Source: Paractinoplanes pyxinae | GTDB taxonomy: Bacteria > Actinomycetota > Actinomycetes > Mycobacteriales > Micromonosporaceae | Reading direction: 5' to 3' | NCBI RefSeq assembly: GCF_026626335.1 | Contig: NZ_JAPNTZ010000012.1 | Location: forward strand, 124,001-188,000 | Length of the DNA stretch: 64,000 nt | In this document: positions 25,214-35,700 of the stretch, in pieces | Layout: each line of letters starts with the position of its first letter | Numbering within the stretch: the first letter of the stretch is position 1 | Position numbers and translations under genes: made by a program | The notes under the pieces: generated by a model | Database searches by the model: none | Told to the model about the DNA's origin: nothing | What the model saw: only the letters and a program-made list of their open reading frames with translations

Positions 25214-27798
25214 CGCGGATCACCCGGATCGTCGGTCACGCCGGGATCGAGGAACGGCATGACGGTGAGGGTGCGGTCGTCCCGGCGGTCGTGCAGCAGT
25301 GCCCGGTTGGGTCGGGGATGCCAGGCGACCGTACGGCCGATCATGGCCGACACCTCGGCCGGCGGCACGTTGAGGAACAGCAGACCGGACACCTCGTCGT
25401 GACCGGCCGCGTCGGCGAACCGGTGGGGATCGCGCCACCAGGAAAGCAGGTGGGCGCCGCGAGCCGGACCCTCACTGAGCAGGGCAGCCAACCCGGTCAG
25501 GCCGGCCGGGGAGGCCGCGTCCATCCCGAAGACCACGCGGTAGCCGGGGCGGGCCGGATCGAGCTCGGCGGCGAGACCGGCCGCGTCGACCAGCGTCACC
25601 TCTTGGCGATGGCCGATCTCGGCGGCCAGGGCCTCGGCCAGCCGGTCGCCCTCGGCGACGAGCGAGGCAATGACAAAGCGAGCCGTACGGGGCTGGTGGA
25701 ACGCGGCCACGCTGCGCGCCGCCGCGTCGAGCACCTCGGACGCCGACGCCTGCGACCCGAAGATAGCCAGATGCCGCCCGGGTGTGCTGTCGAGCGGGAA
25801 GGCGGCGGTGGTGAGGCCGACGTCGAGCAGGCGGCCGACCAGCGCGGTCGGGGTGGCGCCGCGACCGGCCAGCGCGGCCCGGTACGTCGGGTCGTCGGCC
25901 AGGTGCTGATGCGCGTAGCCGGCGAAGATGCGCGGCGGCTGGGACTCGGGGTCGCGGGCGCCCCACAGCCGGTGCCGCAGGTCGCTCAGCAGCTCGTTGT
26001 CGGCGTGCGGATCGGGAAAGCGGATGATCCGCTCGTGGCCGCGGGTGGCGCCGCGCGGGCCGCCCAGGCCACCCGCCGTGTTCACCACCGCGGTGCCCAG
26101 CGGCAGGCCCGCCGCCGAATCGTTCGCGGGCTCGAGCACGTCACCCCCGCCGGGCAGCGCGATGCGTACGGGGAATTGCCCGAAGAACGAGTCGCGCTTG
26201 GCGTAGTGCGCCTCCAGCCCGGCGACGTTCTGGCTGGCCAGCACCAGGTGGATGCCGCACGAGCGACCGGTGCGGGCCAGCGACTCGAGCAGCGTCGTAG
26301 CCTCGGTCGCCACCGGGTCGTTGCCGGCCAGCAGCGCCGGGAACTCGTCGATCACGCACAAAATGCGGGGCAGGGGGCGCTTCAGGCCGTCCTCAGCGGC
26401 GGCCGCGCGCAACTCCGTCAAGGTGGAGACACCCGCTCGCTCGTACGCCGTGTTGCGCCGTGACATCTCGGCGTTCAATTCCCGCAGTACGGCCAACCCG
26501 TACTCGCGGTCGGCCTCGACACCCACGGCGCGGGCCTGCGGCAGCCAGGTGCGGTCACGCTGGGTCGGCACGAACTCGGCGAACGTGACGCCCTCTTTGA
26601 AATCGAGCAGGTACAGCGCCAGCTCGGCCGGGCTGTACCGGGCGCACAGGCCGTAGAGCACGTTGACCAGGAAAGCCGTCTTGCCCGCACCGGACCGCCC
26701 ACCGACCATCCAATGTGGTGTGAGGTCGTTGAAGCGCAGCGCCAGCGGGGTGTCGCCGTCGTGGCCGACAACCGTGCTCAGGCCCTCGCCGGCGTCGCCC
26801 GGCCACAGCTGCTCACCCGGTTCGAGCAGCAGATCGGCCAGGGTTACCTGCGTGGCGGCGGCCGAATGGGCGGCCAGCTCGCGGCACACGGCGTCGACCA
26901 AATGCGGCGGCGGATCCTCGTCGAGGAAGACCGGGGCGTTGAGCCACGACACGTCGCTCGTGGAGCCATAGGTAGCCCCCGGCGGGTCACCGATCACCGC
27001 GTACGGATTGCGGACCGAAACCATTGTCGTACGAGGTAGAGGCGCCTGGGTGGTCTCGGCCGTCAGTGGCGGGGGCGGCCAGCCCGCCACGATCAGGTGC
27101 AGGCCGGAATCGGGGCCCTGCTGGGCGAGCGCGGCGATGCGGCGCAACTCTTCGCCCTCGGTCAGCTCGGGCAGGCTCGCGATGACGACCAGCATCATGC
27201 GGTCACGCCGGCTACGGCGCGGGGCGGCGCCCCGACCGGGACGCAGCCACTTCTCGGCCTCGGCGAGCACGTCGCGCAGCCCCTGGCGGTCGGTGGCCGG
27301 GGGCGACAGCAGACCGGCGTCCTGCAGATCGGCGAAGGGCGCGAAGACCTCGCCGCCGCCGATGCCGTCCACCGCGCGGACGAGCAACGACCCGGCCGGC
27401 GCGGCGGCCAGCAGACGCACCAGGATCGACCGGAGCAGACCGAAGACGCGCGAGTCGGTGGCGGTCGCGTCGATCGTCAGGTGACCAGTGCCGAGCAACG
27501 GGATGACGGCGGGAAAACGGGCGTCGTCGAGCGGCTGGGCGACGCCGAGACGCACGAACTGGGGCGGGTAGACGCCGCCCAGCGGAGTGTTGGCCGACTG
27601 CGCGTCGAGCGGCGACCCGAGCCAGCCGGGGGCGAGCGCGCCCGCGGCGGCCCGCAGCTCTTCGGCCAGCCGGTGCTGCTCGAGCGGGTCGGCGCCGGCG
27701 GTCTCGGCATCGAGCGCGGCCGACGCGGCGTCGGTCAGAGCCACCGCCTGCCGGTGCAAAGCGGCAGCCTGCTGGACCCGCAAGGCCGAATCCACCAC
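25210..27798 (-). CDS. FtsK/SpoIIIE-domain ATPase, soluble
   Basis: From the chosen GTG the product is about 862 residues. An N-terminal helical part (ALRVQQAAALHRQAVAL) precedes an FtsK/SpoIIIE domain with Walker A GGRSGAGKT (Lys373) and Walker B ILCVIDEF (Asp484, Glu485). A second, degenerate nucleotide-binding-like region follows (GSQASASEVLDAA). Unlike EccC or FtsK it has no membrane helix. The start follows an AGGAGG site by eight bases, which is why the longer open frame was not used. The next gene encodes a coiled-coil membrane protein and overlaps by four bases. It may be a motor for protein or DNA export, possibly serving the type IV-like operon nearby; that link is only positional. 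Confidence 0.82.
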   Translation of the reverse strand: MVDSALRVQQAAALHRQAVALTDAASAALDAETAGADPLEQHRLAEELRAAAGALAPGWLGSPLDAQSANTPLGGVYPPQFVRLGVAQPLDDARFPAVIPLLGTGHLTIDATATDSRVFGLLRSILVRLLAAAPAGSLLVRAVDGIGGGEVFAPFADLQDAGLLSPPATDRQGLRDVLAEAEKWLRPGRGAAPRRSRRDRMMLVVIASLPELTEGEELRRIAALAQQGPDSGLHLIVAGWPPPPLTAETTQAPLPRTTMVSVRNPYAVIGDPPGATYGSTSDVSWLNAPVFLDEDPPPHLVDAVCRELAAHSAAATQVTLADLLLEPGEQLWPGDAGEGLSTVVGHDGDTPLALRFNDLTPHWMVGGRSGAGKTAFLVNVLYGLCARYSPAELALYLLDFKEGVTFAEFVPTQRDRTWLPQARAVGVEADREYGLAVLRELNAEMSRRNTAYERAGVSTLTELRAAAAEDGLKRPLPRILCVIDEFPALLAGNDPVATEATTLLESLARTGRSCGIHLVLASQNVAGLEAHYAKRDSFFGQFPVRIALPGGGDVLEPANDSAAGLPLGTAVVNTAGGLGGPRGATRGHERIIRFPDPHADNELLSDLRHRLWGARDPESQPPRIFAGYAHQHLADDPTYRAALAGRGATPTALVGRLLDVGLTTAAFPLDSTPGRHLAIFGSQASASEVLDAAARSVAAFHQPRTARFVIASLVAEGDRLAEALAAEIGHRQEVTLVDAAGLAAELDPARPGYRVVFGMDAASPAGLTGLAALLSEGPARGAHLLSWWRDPHRFADAAGHDEVSGLLFLNVPPAEVSAMIGRTVAWHPRPNRALLHDRRDDRTLTVMPFLDPGVTDDPGDPR

Positions 27799-27949
27799 CG
27801 CTCTCACCTCCTGTGTGCGGGTAAAACTTATCCCAGACGGGCCGGGGCATCGCGTTCCCGGTGCCCGGTTCGATGTCCGCGTCGTACGGATCGTCCTGCT
27901 CCGGGTGCGGTTGGGGTGACACGTGACCCGAGGCACTACTGTCGTATGT

Positions 27950-28486
27950 GTGCAGCCGCAGGAGCCCGTGACCGGATCGACGCCCCCGCCGCCGGGGGCC
28001 GGGACGCCCGCGGCCGAGCCGGTGGCCAAGCCCCGGAACCGCCGGCTGCGGTTGTGGTTGGCGCTCGGGGCGGGGATTTTGACCCTGCTCTGCCTGGGCG
28101 GGATCGGGATCGCCGTGCTGGTCTACGACGACGAAACCAAGATCGAGCGGGCCGAACCGGACGCGGTCGCCGACAGCTTTCTGCGTGCCTATCTCGTCGA
28201 CCGCGATGACGACCGGGCGTCGCTCTACCAGTGCAAGTCCGGCGGCGACTTCGCAAGCATCGCCGCCTACCGCGCGGACATAGTCAATCGAGAGAAGCAG
28301 TTCTCGGTGGGCATCCGTGTTTCTTGGGGCACGATAGCCGTCCAGACGAACGCCGATCGCGCGGAGGCCGAGACCGACCTGGTGAAGACCGCGTCGAAGC
28401 AATCGGGCCGCATCACTGACACTTGGCGGCTGAGCCTGGTCGACCAGGACGGTTGGCGCGTCTGCGGAGCGACCGAGGTTCCGTAG
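27950..28486 (+). CDS. Membrane-anchored protein of unknown function
   Basis: The product of about 178 residues has a Pro-rich cytoplasmic leader, one membrane helix (LWLALGAGILTLLCLGGIGIAV), and an outside domain of about 120 residues (DAVADSFLRAYLVDRDD to the end, DGWRVCGATEV). That outer part resembles NTF2/DUF4878-like domains often seen on anchored actinomycete proteins. Two Cys in it could pair. The GTG used is nine codons into the open frame; the earlier GTG at 27923 is an alternative. It sits between the FtsK-type operon, from which it diverges, and the type IV-like operon, against which it ends with a one-base gap. Confidence 0.7.
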   Translation: MQPQEPVTGSTPPPPGAGTPAAEPVAKPRNRRLRLWLALGAGILTLLCLGGIGIAVLVYDDETKIERAEPDAVADSFLRAYLVDRDDDRASLYQCKSGGDFASIAAYRADIVNREKQFSVGIRVSWGTIAVQTNADRAEAETDLVKTASKQSGRITDTWRLSLVDQDGWRVCGATEVP

Positions 28487-28487
28487 G

Positions 28488-29093
28488 TCATTCCACCCAG
28501 AGACGATGCACCAGCACTTCGAGCGTCCGAGGTGCGTGACCGCTCCAACCCCAGCGATACCAGTCGAGTTCGGTTGTCACGCGAGCGCAGATGTCGCCCT
28601 GGCTGTTGGTGTGTAGCTCCGTCACCGCGCGAAGCTCGCGTTCCTCGGTGCCGTCGTCGCGCAGGCGGACGACACGGCGTCCGGACAAAGCGGGCGCGTC
28701 GAGGGCGGGCACCGGCGTACGTCGCGACGGCTCATCCAGCGAGACCAGCCGCGACGTGATGTCGCCGGTCGGAAGCGAAATGCCGGCCACGCCGTACTCC
28801 TCGACCCAGACCCGTTCCACCGGCACGAGCGGTGCGAAGATCTCGGTCTGCTCGGCCTCGGCGCGATACCACTCGCCCTCGGTCATGACCGGCACGTAGG
28901 TGCGGCTGCCCTGAACGACCTTCTCGTCGGCCCGAAGGTCCGAGCGCCAGCCATGGCCGGGTAGCCCGATGAGGACGCGCCGCCCGCGCAGCTGTCCCGT
29001 CATCGTCGCCGGCGTCGGCACTATCGGCCGGGGCGGGTCGAGCTGCCAGTCGGGGTGCCCGGCGAACGGGTCCGGCTGAGGCTCGCCGGTCAT
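28488..29093 (-). CDS. Unknown protein, last gene of the type IV-like operon
   Basis: I do not recognise this 201-residue protein. It is soluble, with no signal peptide or membrane helix. It is rich in Glu, Arg, Trp and Val, with a RGRRVLIGLPGHGWR segment near residue 36 and a tail ending LDWYRWGWSG and RTLEVLVHRLW. Its ATG overlaps the stop of the wall-hydrolase gene by four bases, so it is translated with the secretion operon. It may be a cytoplasmic accessory or a substrate-handling factor; nothing in the sequence decides this. Confidence 0.7.
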   Translation of the reverse strand: MTGEPQPDPFAGHPDWQLDPPRPIVPTPATMTGQLRGRRVLIGLPGHGWRSDLRADEKVVQGSRTYVPVMTEGEWYRAEAEQTEIFAPLVPVERVWVEEYGVAGISLPTGDITSRLVSLDEPSRRTPVPALDAPALSGRRVVRLRDDGTEERELRAVTELHTNSQGDICARVTTELDWYRWGWSGHAPRTLEVLVHRLWVE

Positions 29094-30208
29094 CCCTCGC
29101 CGCCCAGCGGGGTGCCCTGCTCGCGCATGAACCGCACGGGATCGATGGCGCCGGCGCTGGACCTGTCGTTGTTCAGGTGGACCTCGAAGTGCAGGTGCGG
29201 GCCCGACGAGTTGCCGCTGGTGCCGACGCGGCCGATGATCTCACCGGCCGTGACCTCCTGGCCCTCGTGGACGAACGGCTTCACGATCATGTGGCAGTAC
29301 CTCGTCATGACGTCCCCGGCGTGCTGGATCTCGACCATCCAACCGCATCCACCCTTGCCCGGGTAGCCGTCGACGTTGCAGGTGCGCCGCCCGCTGTGGT
29401 CCTCGTCGCATTTCACCTTGGAGACGATGCCGCTGGCCGCCGCCGTGATCGGGGTCTGCTTCCCGGCGATCAGGTCGACGCCCTGGTGGGTGGGGCGGGA
29501 CGCGGTACGGAACCCGGAACCGACCACCGCGCCCACCGGACGGGTCCAGCCCGACGCGGCGATCTGCCGGCCGGAGGCGCACACCATCGTCACTGAGTCG
29601 CCGGCCGCTCCGGCCGCGCCGTCGGCCAGCTGATTCACGATCTGGGTGGCGAGAGGTTCGTGCTTGGCGTAGGCATCGGGGTAGGCGCTGATCTGCACGC
29701 GCTGGGCCGCCCGGGTGAGCGACATCCTCTCCCAGCCCTGGATCGTCTTGAGCTTGTTGTAGAACTTCGTGGCCGCGTACACCGGGTCCCGCACCTGCGT
29801 GGGCGAGCCCCAGCCCGAGCTGGGCCGCTGCTGGAAGAGGCCCAGCGAGTCGTGGTCGTTCCGCGTGCCGAGGTTGCCCAGGTTGTTCAGCCGGGACTCC
29901 TGCATCGCCGTGGCGACCGCGATGACCCAGGCCCGGGGCGGCATCTTGAGGTCGGCGCCGACGTTGATGATGACCGCCGCGTTTCTGATCTGCTCGGCGC
30001 CGTACGGCCGGATCCGGGGCAGCTTGGTGTCCGGGTCGACCGGTCCACCCTTGCCGCAGCCGTAGGACGACGCGTTCAGGCCGTCCTTGTTCTCGTCGGT
30101 GAGGCTGCCGACAAAAAGGGCGGTGATGCCACCGCCGCAACACAACAGAGCCAGCGTCGCCACCAGGGCGACGAGCAGAGCTATCTTGCGCGGCCGGGGA
30201 ATGCTCAC
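29090..30208 (-). CDS. Cell-wall hydrolase: transglycosylase-like plus M23 peptidase (VirB1-like role)
   Basis: The 372-residue product has one N-terminal membrane helix (IALLVALVATLALLCC). A lysozyme/transglycosylase-like domain follows, with ATAMQESRLNNLGN (probable catalytic Glu) and SLGLFQQRPSSGWG. The C-terminal M23 endopeptidase domain has zinc-site motifs THQGVDLIAG and GPHLHFEVH. Gram-positive type IV systems use bifunctional wall hydrolases like this to open peptidoglycan for the channel. The GTG start overlaps the previous stop by four bases (GTGA). Four extra Cys in the M23 domain may form disulfides. The family is clear; the role in a secretion machine is inferred from context. 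Confidence 0.85.
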   Translation of the reverse strand: MSIPRPRKIALLVALVATLALLCCGGGITALFVGSLTDENKDGLNASSYGCGKGGPVDPDTKLPRIRPYGAEQIRNAAVIINVGADLKMPPRAWVIAVATAMQESRLNNLGNLGTRNDHDSLGLFQQRPSSGWGSPTQVRDPVYAATKFYNKLKTIQGWERMSLTRAAQRVQISAYPDAYAKHEPLATQIVNQLADGAAGAAGDSVTMVCASGRQIAASGWTRPVGAVVGSGFRTASRPTHQGVDLIAGKQTPITAAASGIVSKVKCDEDHSGRRTCNVDGYPGKGGCGWMVEIQHAGDVMTRYCHMIVKPFVHEGQEVTAGEIIGRVGTSGNSSGPHLHFEVHLNNDRSSAGAIDPVRFMREQGTPLGGEG

Positions 30209-30747
30209 GACGACCAGTCGATCCCGTCGACCCGCCAGTGCCCGTCCGGCGCGATGAGACGCAGGCTGAGCTTGCCCGTGTCCATCGTGACGACGGCGTT
30301 CACCACTGTCGCACTCACCGGCACCAGGCTCGGCCGGCCGATCACCCGTTCGGCCGGGACGCCGGCCGGGTCGACGCCGTCCAGCTCGTCGGCGAGCTTG
30401 GTGGTCGAGTTGGGCAGTAGCTGCGCGCGCCACGCCTTCGGGGTGACGTTCTGGTGGTCGGCCCAGGCCGAGGCGAACGCGTAGGCGACGGCCTCCGGCT
30501 TGGCCCGCCCCGGCGTGGTGGACGGGCTCGGCGGCGGATCGGTCTCGAGGACGCTGTCGTCGTCCTTGGGATCGGCGCTCACCACCGGGCCGGGCGACGC
30601 CGTGCCGAGTGAGGGCCGGGAGTCGTCACCGTCGGAGAACAGCCGGGCCAGGCCGACGATCGCCAGCACGATGACGCCCAGGACGATGGCTACGCCCCAG
30701 CGCGACCGGAAGATTCTGTTGAGGCCGAGTTCGAGGGAACGGGGCAT
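30205..30747 (-). CDS. Bitopic membrane protein, possible VirB8/TcpC-like subunit
   Basis: The 180-residue product has a short cytoplasmic head, one membrane helix (WGVAIVLGVIVLAIVGLARLF), an acidic Pro/Ser linker, and an outer domain of about 95 residues ending HWRVDGIDW. That size and topology fit a single-domain version of the VirB8/TcpC NTF2-like subunits that scaffold type IV machines, but sequence similarity was not tested. It starts four bases after the VirB6-like gene ends and overlaps the wall-hydrolase gene. Confidence 0.7.
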   Translation of the reverse strand: MPRSLELGLNRIFRSRWGVAIVLGVIVLAIVGLARLFSDGDDSRPSLGTASPGPVVSADPKDDDSVLETDPPPSPSTTPGRAKPEAVAYAFASAWADHQNVTPKAWRAQLLPNSTTKLADELDGVDPAGVPAERVIGRPSLVPVSATVVNAVVTMDTGKLSLRLIAPDGHWRVDGIDWSS

Positions 30748-30751
30748 GTGA

Positions 30752-32743
30752 TCACTTGGCCTCGGAACGGATACGGGGGGTGGCCGGTTCCGACGTGGTG
30801 CTGCCGGTCTCGGGTCGGTAGATCGCGTACGACGAAGGCTGCTCGGCCACGTCCGGTTCCGTCCAGCCGGTGCCCCGGCGCGGCGGGGTGGCCCGGCTCG
30901 CGGTCGGTGCCGTGGTCACCGGCTCGCGGGTGTCATCGCGGGTCGGGCGCTCGCGCACCGGCCGGTCGCTCACGGACTCGTTGCCGTCCGGCCGCGTCGG
31001 CCCCGCCGTGCCGCCGCGGGCACCTGTGGTGGCCGGAACGACGTTGCCGCGGTTCGCCGAGTGGGCCGGATCCTCCAGGCGCGCTTCCGGCCTGAGGTTG
31101 CTTTGGTCGACGTAGACCGTCCGTCCGCCCTTCGCGACCACCTGGCCACGGTCGTCCACCGAGTCGGCGCCCTCAAGCTTGGAGGCCGAACGCAGATCGC
31201 GGAAGAAGTTGCGGTGCCACGAGCCGGTGGCGATCGTGCGAGCGCTGTCCTTACCGCCCAGCTGAGTGATGCGCCGATACGGCCGCAGAAGCAGCCAGCC
31301 CACCACGCCGACCAACCAGACGAGGACGACCTGCAGCCAGCCCGGCAGCGTCGCCGTATTCATGATCAAGTCGACGGCGAACAGGTAGATGGCGGCGCCT
31401 GTGCCGAAGATGGCGATATTGAAGACAGCAGCGACAACGGCATTGCCGAGTCGCTTGATACCCGCGTTGGCCGGACGCAATAGACCAACAGTTCCGAGGA
31501 TCGGCGCGGCGATGACCGCCCATCGGAAGATCAGGAAGCCTAGAAGCACGAGGAGCGACGCCGTCAGGTCGAACATCGCGAACATGATCGCGGCCAAGAC
31601 GGCGATGAAACCGGCACCGACTCGGTCCATGCCGTTGACGCCCTGAAGGTACTGATACGCCTCGGGATCTTCGTTCTTGATCTGCTCAGCGACGCGTTGC
31701 CATTGTTCTTTCTTGCCGTCCAGTACACCGTTGCGCGTCGCAGGGTTGGCGCGGATCCGCTCGGCCTCGTCCCATGAAAGCGACCGAGCGTCATAAAGCG
31801 CTTCGCCGTACTTCTTGGCGGTCGTGCTGTCGGCCGAGCCGAGCAGGCCGCGAAGCCAGTTGCGGTAAAGCATCGTGTCGGTCGCGGTGTCGCTTGCTCG
31901 TACCGCCGGTGGCCGGTTGTCCTCACAGGCGTCGCCGCCGAGGGCACAGTCGGTAGGCTTCTCCGGGCGAGGACCGACGGCGTCATGGACGACGCCAAGG
32001 GTCGTGACCAGTGTCTGGTCCGCGATGTTGGCCGAACGAACCGGCCACGTCGCGATCGCGGTGACGATGACCATCACCAGGATCGCCCAGCCCGCGGTGG
32101 TGGTTGCAGCGCCCATCTCGGCCTGCCTGGAACGCCACAGGAGGTAGAGGCCGACGACAGCCAGCGTGATGACACCGAAGACGCTGAAGACCTTCTCGTA
32201 CACGGCTCTGGTGGCCTGGTCGACGAGAGGATCAGCCCAGCCCCACAGCGACGCCGGATTCCAGGCCCGTTCGCGCAGGGCATTGGATGCCCCGATAACA
32301 GCGGTTGCCACCATGAACTCGCCATTGGCGATCGTCGTCTCGAATTTATAGTCGGGATCGACGAGCGTTGAGGCGCATCCGCTGTCCAGGTCGTATGTCG
32401 TATAGCTGTAGCCGGCGTATCCGTACTGGCTGTACAGGCCCTGAGGACCGTTGCTCTTCGACGATTCCGGGCGCTCGGCGAACCAGCCCGCAAGGCCCGA
32501 ATCAGGTGTGCTGGGAGTCGGCGGGTTCAGGCAGGTCGCCCGGCTCTCGCCGACTTTCGCCAGTCGCCCCGCGCACCCAGTCGGATCCTGCTGCCACTCC
32601 TCGAGGCTGCAGGCACCGCCCGGCGCCCGGGACGGCAGCCCAGCCGGCGCCGCCGAAGCCGCCGGCGCGGCCACCGCCCACGCGATCGACGCCACGACCA
32701 TGACGGCCATCGTGGCCAGCAGCGCCAACCCGCGACGGACCAT
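30752..32743 (-). CDS. Polytopic membrane protein, VirB6/TrbL-like
   Basis: From the chosen ATG the product is 663 residues. It has an Arg-led signal peptide (ending ASAAPAG), a Cys-rich outer region of about 160 residues, then some six or seven membrane helices in two groups. Those groups are residues about 185-255 and, after a hydrophilic loop, about 375-500. A Pro/Thr/Arg-rich cytoplasmic tail of about 140 residues closes the protein. Gram-positive VirB6-like channel proteins have this layout. The start lies one base after the VirB4-like stop, with a GGAGG site inside the upstream gene's last codons. The position directly after VirB4 is the usual one in conjugation operons. Confidence 0.8.
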   Translation of the reverse strand: MVRRGLALLATMAVMVVASIAWAVAAPAASAAPAGLPSRAPGGACSLEEWQQDPTGCAGRLAKVGESRATCLNPPTPSTPDSGLAGWFAERPESSKSNGPQGLYSQYGYAGYSYTTYDLDSGCASTLVDPDYKFETTIANGEFMVATAVIGASNALRERAWNPASLWGWADPLVDQATRAVYEKVFSVFGVITLAVVGLYLLWRSRQAEMGAATTTAGWAILVMVIVTAIATWPVRSANIADQTLVTTLGVVHDAVGPRPEKPTDCALGGDACEDNRPPAVRASDTATDTMLYRNWLRGLLGSADSTTAKKYGEALYDARSLSWDEAERIRANPATRNGVLDGKKEQWQRVAEQIKNEDPEAYQYLQGVNGMDRVGAGFIAVLAAIMFAMFDLTASLLVLLGFLIFRWAVIAAPILGTVGLLRPANAGIKRLGNAVVAAVFNIAIFGTGAAIYLFAVDLIMNTATLPGWLQVVLVWLVGVVGWLLLRPYRRITQLGGKDSARTIATGSWHRNFFRDLRSASKLEGADSVDDRGQVVAKGGRTVYVDQSNLRPEARLEDPAHSANRGNVVPATTGARGGTAGPTRPDGNESVSDRPVRERPTRDDTREPVTTAPTASRATPPRRGTGWTEPDVAEQPSSYAIYRPETGSTTSEPATPRIRSEAK

Positions 32744-32744
32744 C

Positions 32745-35700
32745 TCAAACCTCCAGGTCGGACGGCAACATCGGGACCGAGGGCGCCGCCTTGGCGGCCG
32801 TCGGCGTGGTGTCGAGGTGCTCCAGCAGACCTTCAACGTACGACACGTCGACACGCACCTTCTGCACGCGGCCATCGACGTCCCTCATCACGAACTCGCG
32901 GAATCCGAGCCGGGAGGACGACGACGTGTCCACCTGGGACAGCGAGGCCAGCGTCGCCTCGTACCCGTCGTGCACCGGCACCCGCAGCAGCCGCAGCGCC
33001 TCCGATGCGATCTCCTGGTCTTCCGCGATGCGGCCCACGAAGACCGTCGAGACCAGGTTCTGCACGTCGAGGCCGAGGATGTCGCGCGGGTTCTGCGAGG
33101 CCACCAGCGCCGCGAGGTTCCACTTACGCGAGTCGCGGGCCAGGCGTACGAGGAACGATCGCCCCGACCGCCAGCCCTCCATGAAGTGGGCCTCGTCGAG
33201 CCCGACCATCTTGCGCGACGACATCGAGCCGCCGTAGCAGCGCCGCACCGCGAGCCGGTGGGCCGTGTGCAGCATCGGCAGGGCCAGCGATTCTTCGGCC
33301 GACCAGTATTCGCGCTCGATCTTAAGGTCGGGCAGCCGCAGGCCGGCCATCGTGATGACGGTCAGCGCCGCGTCCGCCCCGAGCAGGTGCTGCGGCGGCG
33401 AGCCGAAGAACAGCAGCGCCAGCGGCATCTCGGCCGTGTCGAGCAGCAGGTTGGCCAGTTCTCGGCCCTCGTCGTCGTCCAAACCCTGCAAGGTGCGGAC
33501 GACGTCGTCCAGGGTGGACGTCTCTTCGGCCGGCACCTGACGCACGGCGTGCCGCAGCAGCGTCGCCGTGGACGCCTCCTTGGCGACCTGCGGCGGCACC
33601 AGCATCGAGCAGATGTCCTGGACGAGCATGCGGCGCTCGGCCCGGGCGTTGGAGACCGCGATCTCGAACTCGCGGTCACCGGCCGGTCCGGTGGCGAACT
33701 CCGAGCGTACGGGTGTGGGAATCAACGCGTACGGCGCAAGAGTGCCCTGTTCCGAGCCGGTCAGATTCAGTACGCGCGAGTAGGGCCGCAGTTCCGGCAT
33801 CTGACACAGCCGGGCGAGCGGGCCGGACGGGTCGAGCAGGGTCACCTGGACGCCCCGGCGCGCGTTCAGGTAGCCCAGCGCGCCCATCAGCGTCGACTTG
33901 CCACCGCCGGGCTCGGCCACGAAGACGCCGAGGCCGGAACGCTCGCGCACCTCCATGGGGAAGTGCAGGTCGAGGAAGACCGGCCGGCGGCACGTGCCCG
34001 CCGTACGCCCGATCAGGTCGCCCCGCCGGTCGCCCACGGTCGACGCCGCCTGGGGCAGGGCCGCCGCCAGCAGCTTGACCGGCATGCGCCGCACGTAACC
34101 CGTGTTGGCGATCGGCTCACCCGGAATGAACTCTCGGGCCAGCTGGTCCTGGTTCTTCGGGTGCTGCAGCGAGATGCGCAGCTCACGGGAGTAGAGCTGG
34201 ATCAGGCGGCGGGCCCGCTCCAGGCATTCCTCGCGGGTGGCGCCGCCGACCGCGATCCGGTGCCAGCCGTGGGCGCGGGCCGATTCGACCGGCAGGCCGG
34301 TGGTCATCTCGTCGCCGATCACCAGCGCCCGCTTGGCCAGGCGCTCGAGTTCGGGCGGGGCGTCGATGCCGTGCTCGGCGTAGTCGAGCTGCTGCGACCG
34401 GATCATCCGGAGCCGGTGCTCCAGATTCTTGAACGAGCTGCCCGAGCCGAGGATGTCGATCCGCGAGGACAGCTCCATGGGCCAGGGCAGCCGCTCGTGG
34501 AAGTGCATCCACGGCTCGTGCTTCTCGGGAATCTCGAGCGGCTCCATCCGGCCGACGGAGAGCACGGCGACGTGCCTTTCCTCGCCGGTCATCCGGTTCA
34601 CGAGCTTCACAGTGGAACCGTACGGCGTCCGATATCGCTCCACCTGCTCGGTCAGCGCCAGCAGGTCGCCGGTGTCCCACTGCCCGTTGGTGACCGGCGA
34701 GAGCGGCCCGGGCGGGGCCATGCACAGCGCCACCGAGCGGAACAGCAGCCATTCCAGCTCTTGCGGGGTGACCCGGCGGCCGCGCATGCCGAACGCGTTC
34801 AGCACCTCGTCGAACTGCTCGACGGCCCGGTTGAGCTTGCGCCGCTCGCCGTCCGAGGTGCCGCGCCCGAAGATCCGCAGAACCCGCTCCGAGAACGTGT
34901 CACCGAGCGAGCGCCGCGCGAACGTCACACCCAGGTACGTCTGCCCCTCGGCGTGGTTGACCGAGAGCAGGTGCCGCTGGGCCGCCACCAGGTGGTCGGA
35001 CCACGAGGTGCCGCCGCGCACGTCGGGCAGCGGCTTGGCCGTGAACGAGTCGACCGTACGGGCCCACTCGTCGGCCGGGAAGGGCCGGTTGGTACGCCGC
35101 AGGTGCAACCGGAAGCCGGCCAGGCCCGCGTACTGCTCGGAGATCGCGCTGAGCAGGGCCTCGCGTTCCGCGTCGGGCCGGAACGCCCAGCGCACCTCGG
35201 GGAGGTAGTACCAGGCTGTGACCGTGCTCTGGGTGAAGGTCAGGTGGCCGGCGATCTCGCTGATCTCCAGCTCCATGACCGGGTCGCGGTCGTTGAACTT
35301 GAGCTTGTTGGGCCGCAGCGCCACCGGCCGGGGCTGCTTGACCTTGTTCTCCCGCTGGGCGGGCAGGTTCTTCTCTTTCTTGCGCTTGGCCGGGGCCTTT
35401 TCCTTGCGCTTGGCCGGGGCCCGGTCGGTGGCCGGCACGGGCAGGGGCGCCTCGGCTGGCGGGGCTTGCGGCGCGTACGCCTCCACCGGCCCGGCCTGCG
35501 TCGGGGTCGCGGTGGCGCCACCCACCGTCTGCCACAGCGGCGGCGTCGACGCCGGAGCCGGGGCGGCCGGTTCGGCCGGCGTCTGAGGCGAGGGCGGCCA
35601 GTTGTCGAAGTCGGGCCAGTCCTCGAAGTCCGGATCGGCGGCCGTGGCGGCGCCGGCGGACTCCTGGAAGTAGTCGGCCTTGGGCCCGATCGGCGCCCGG

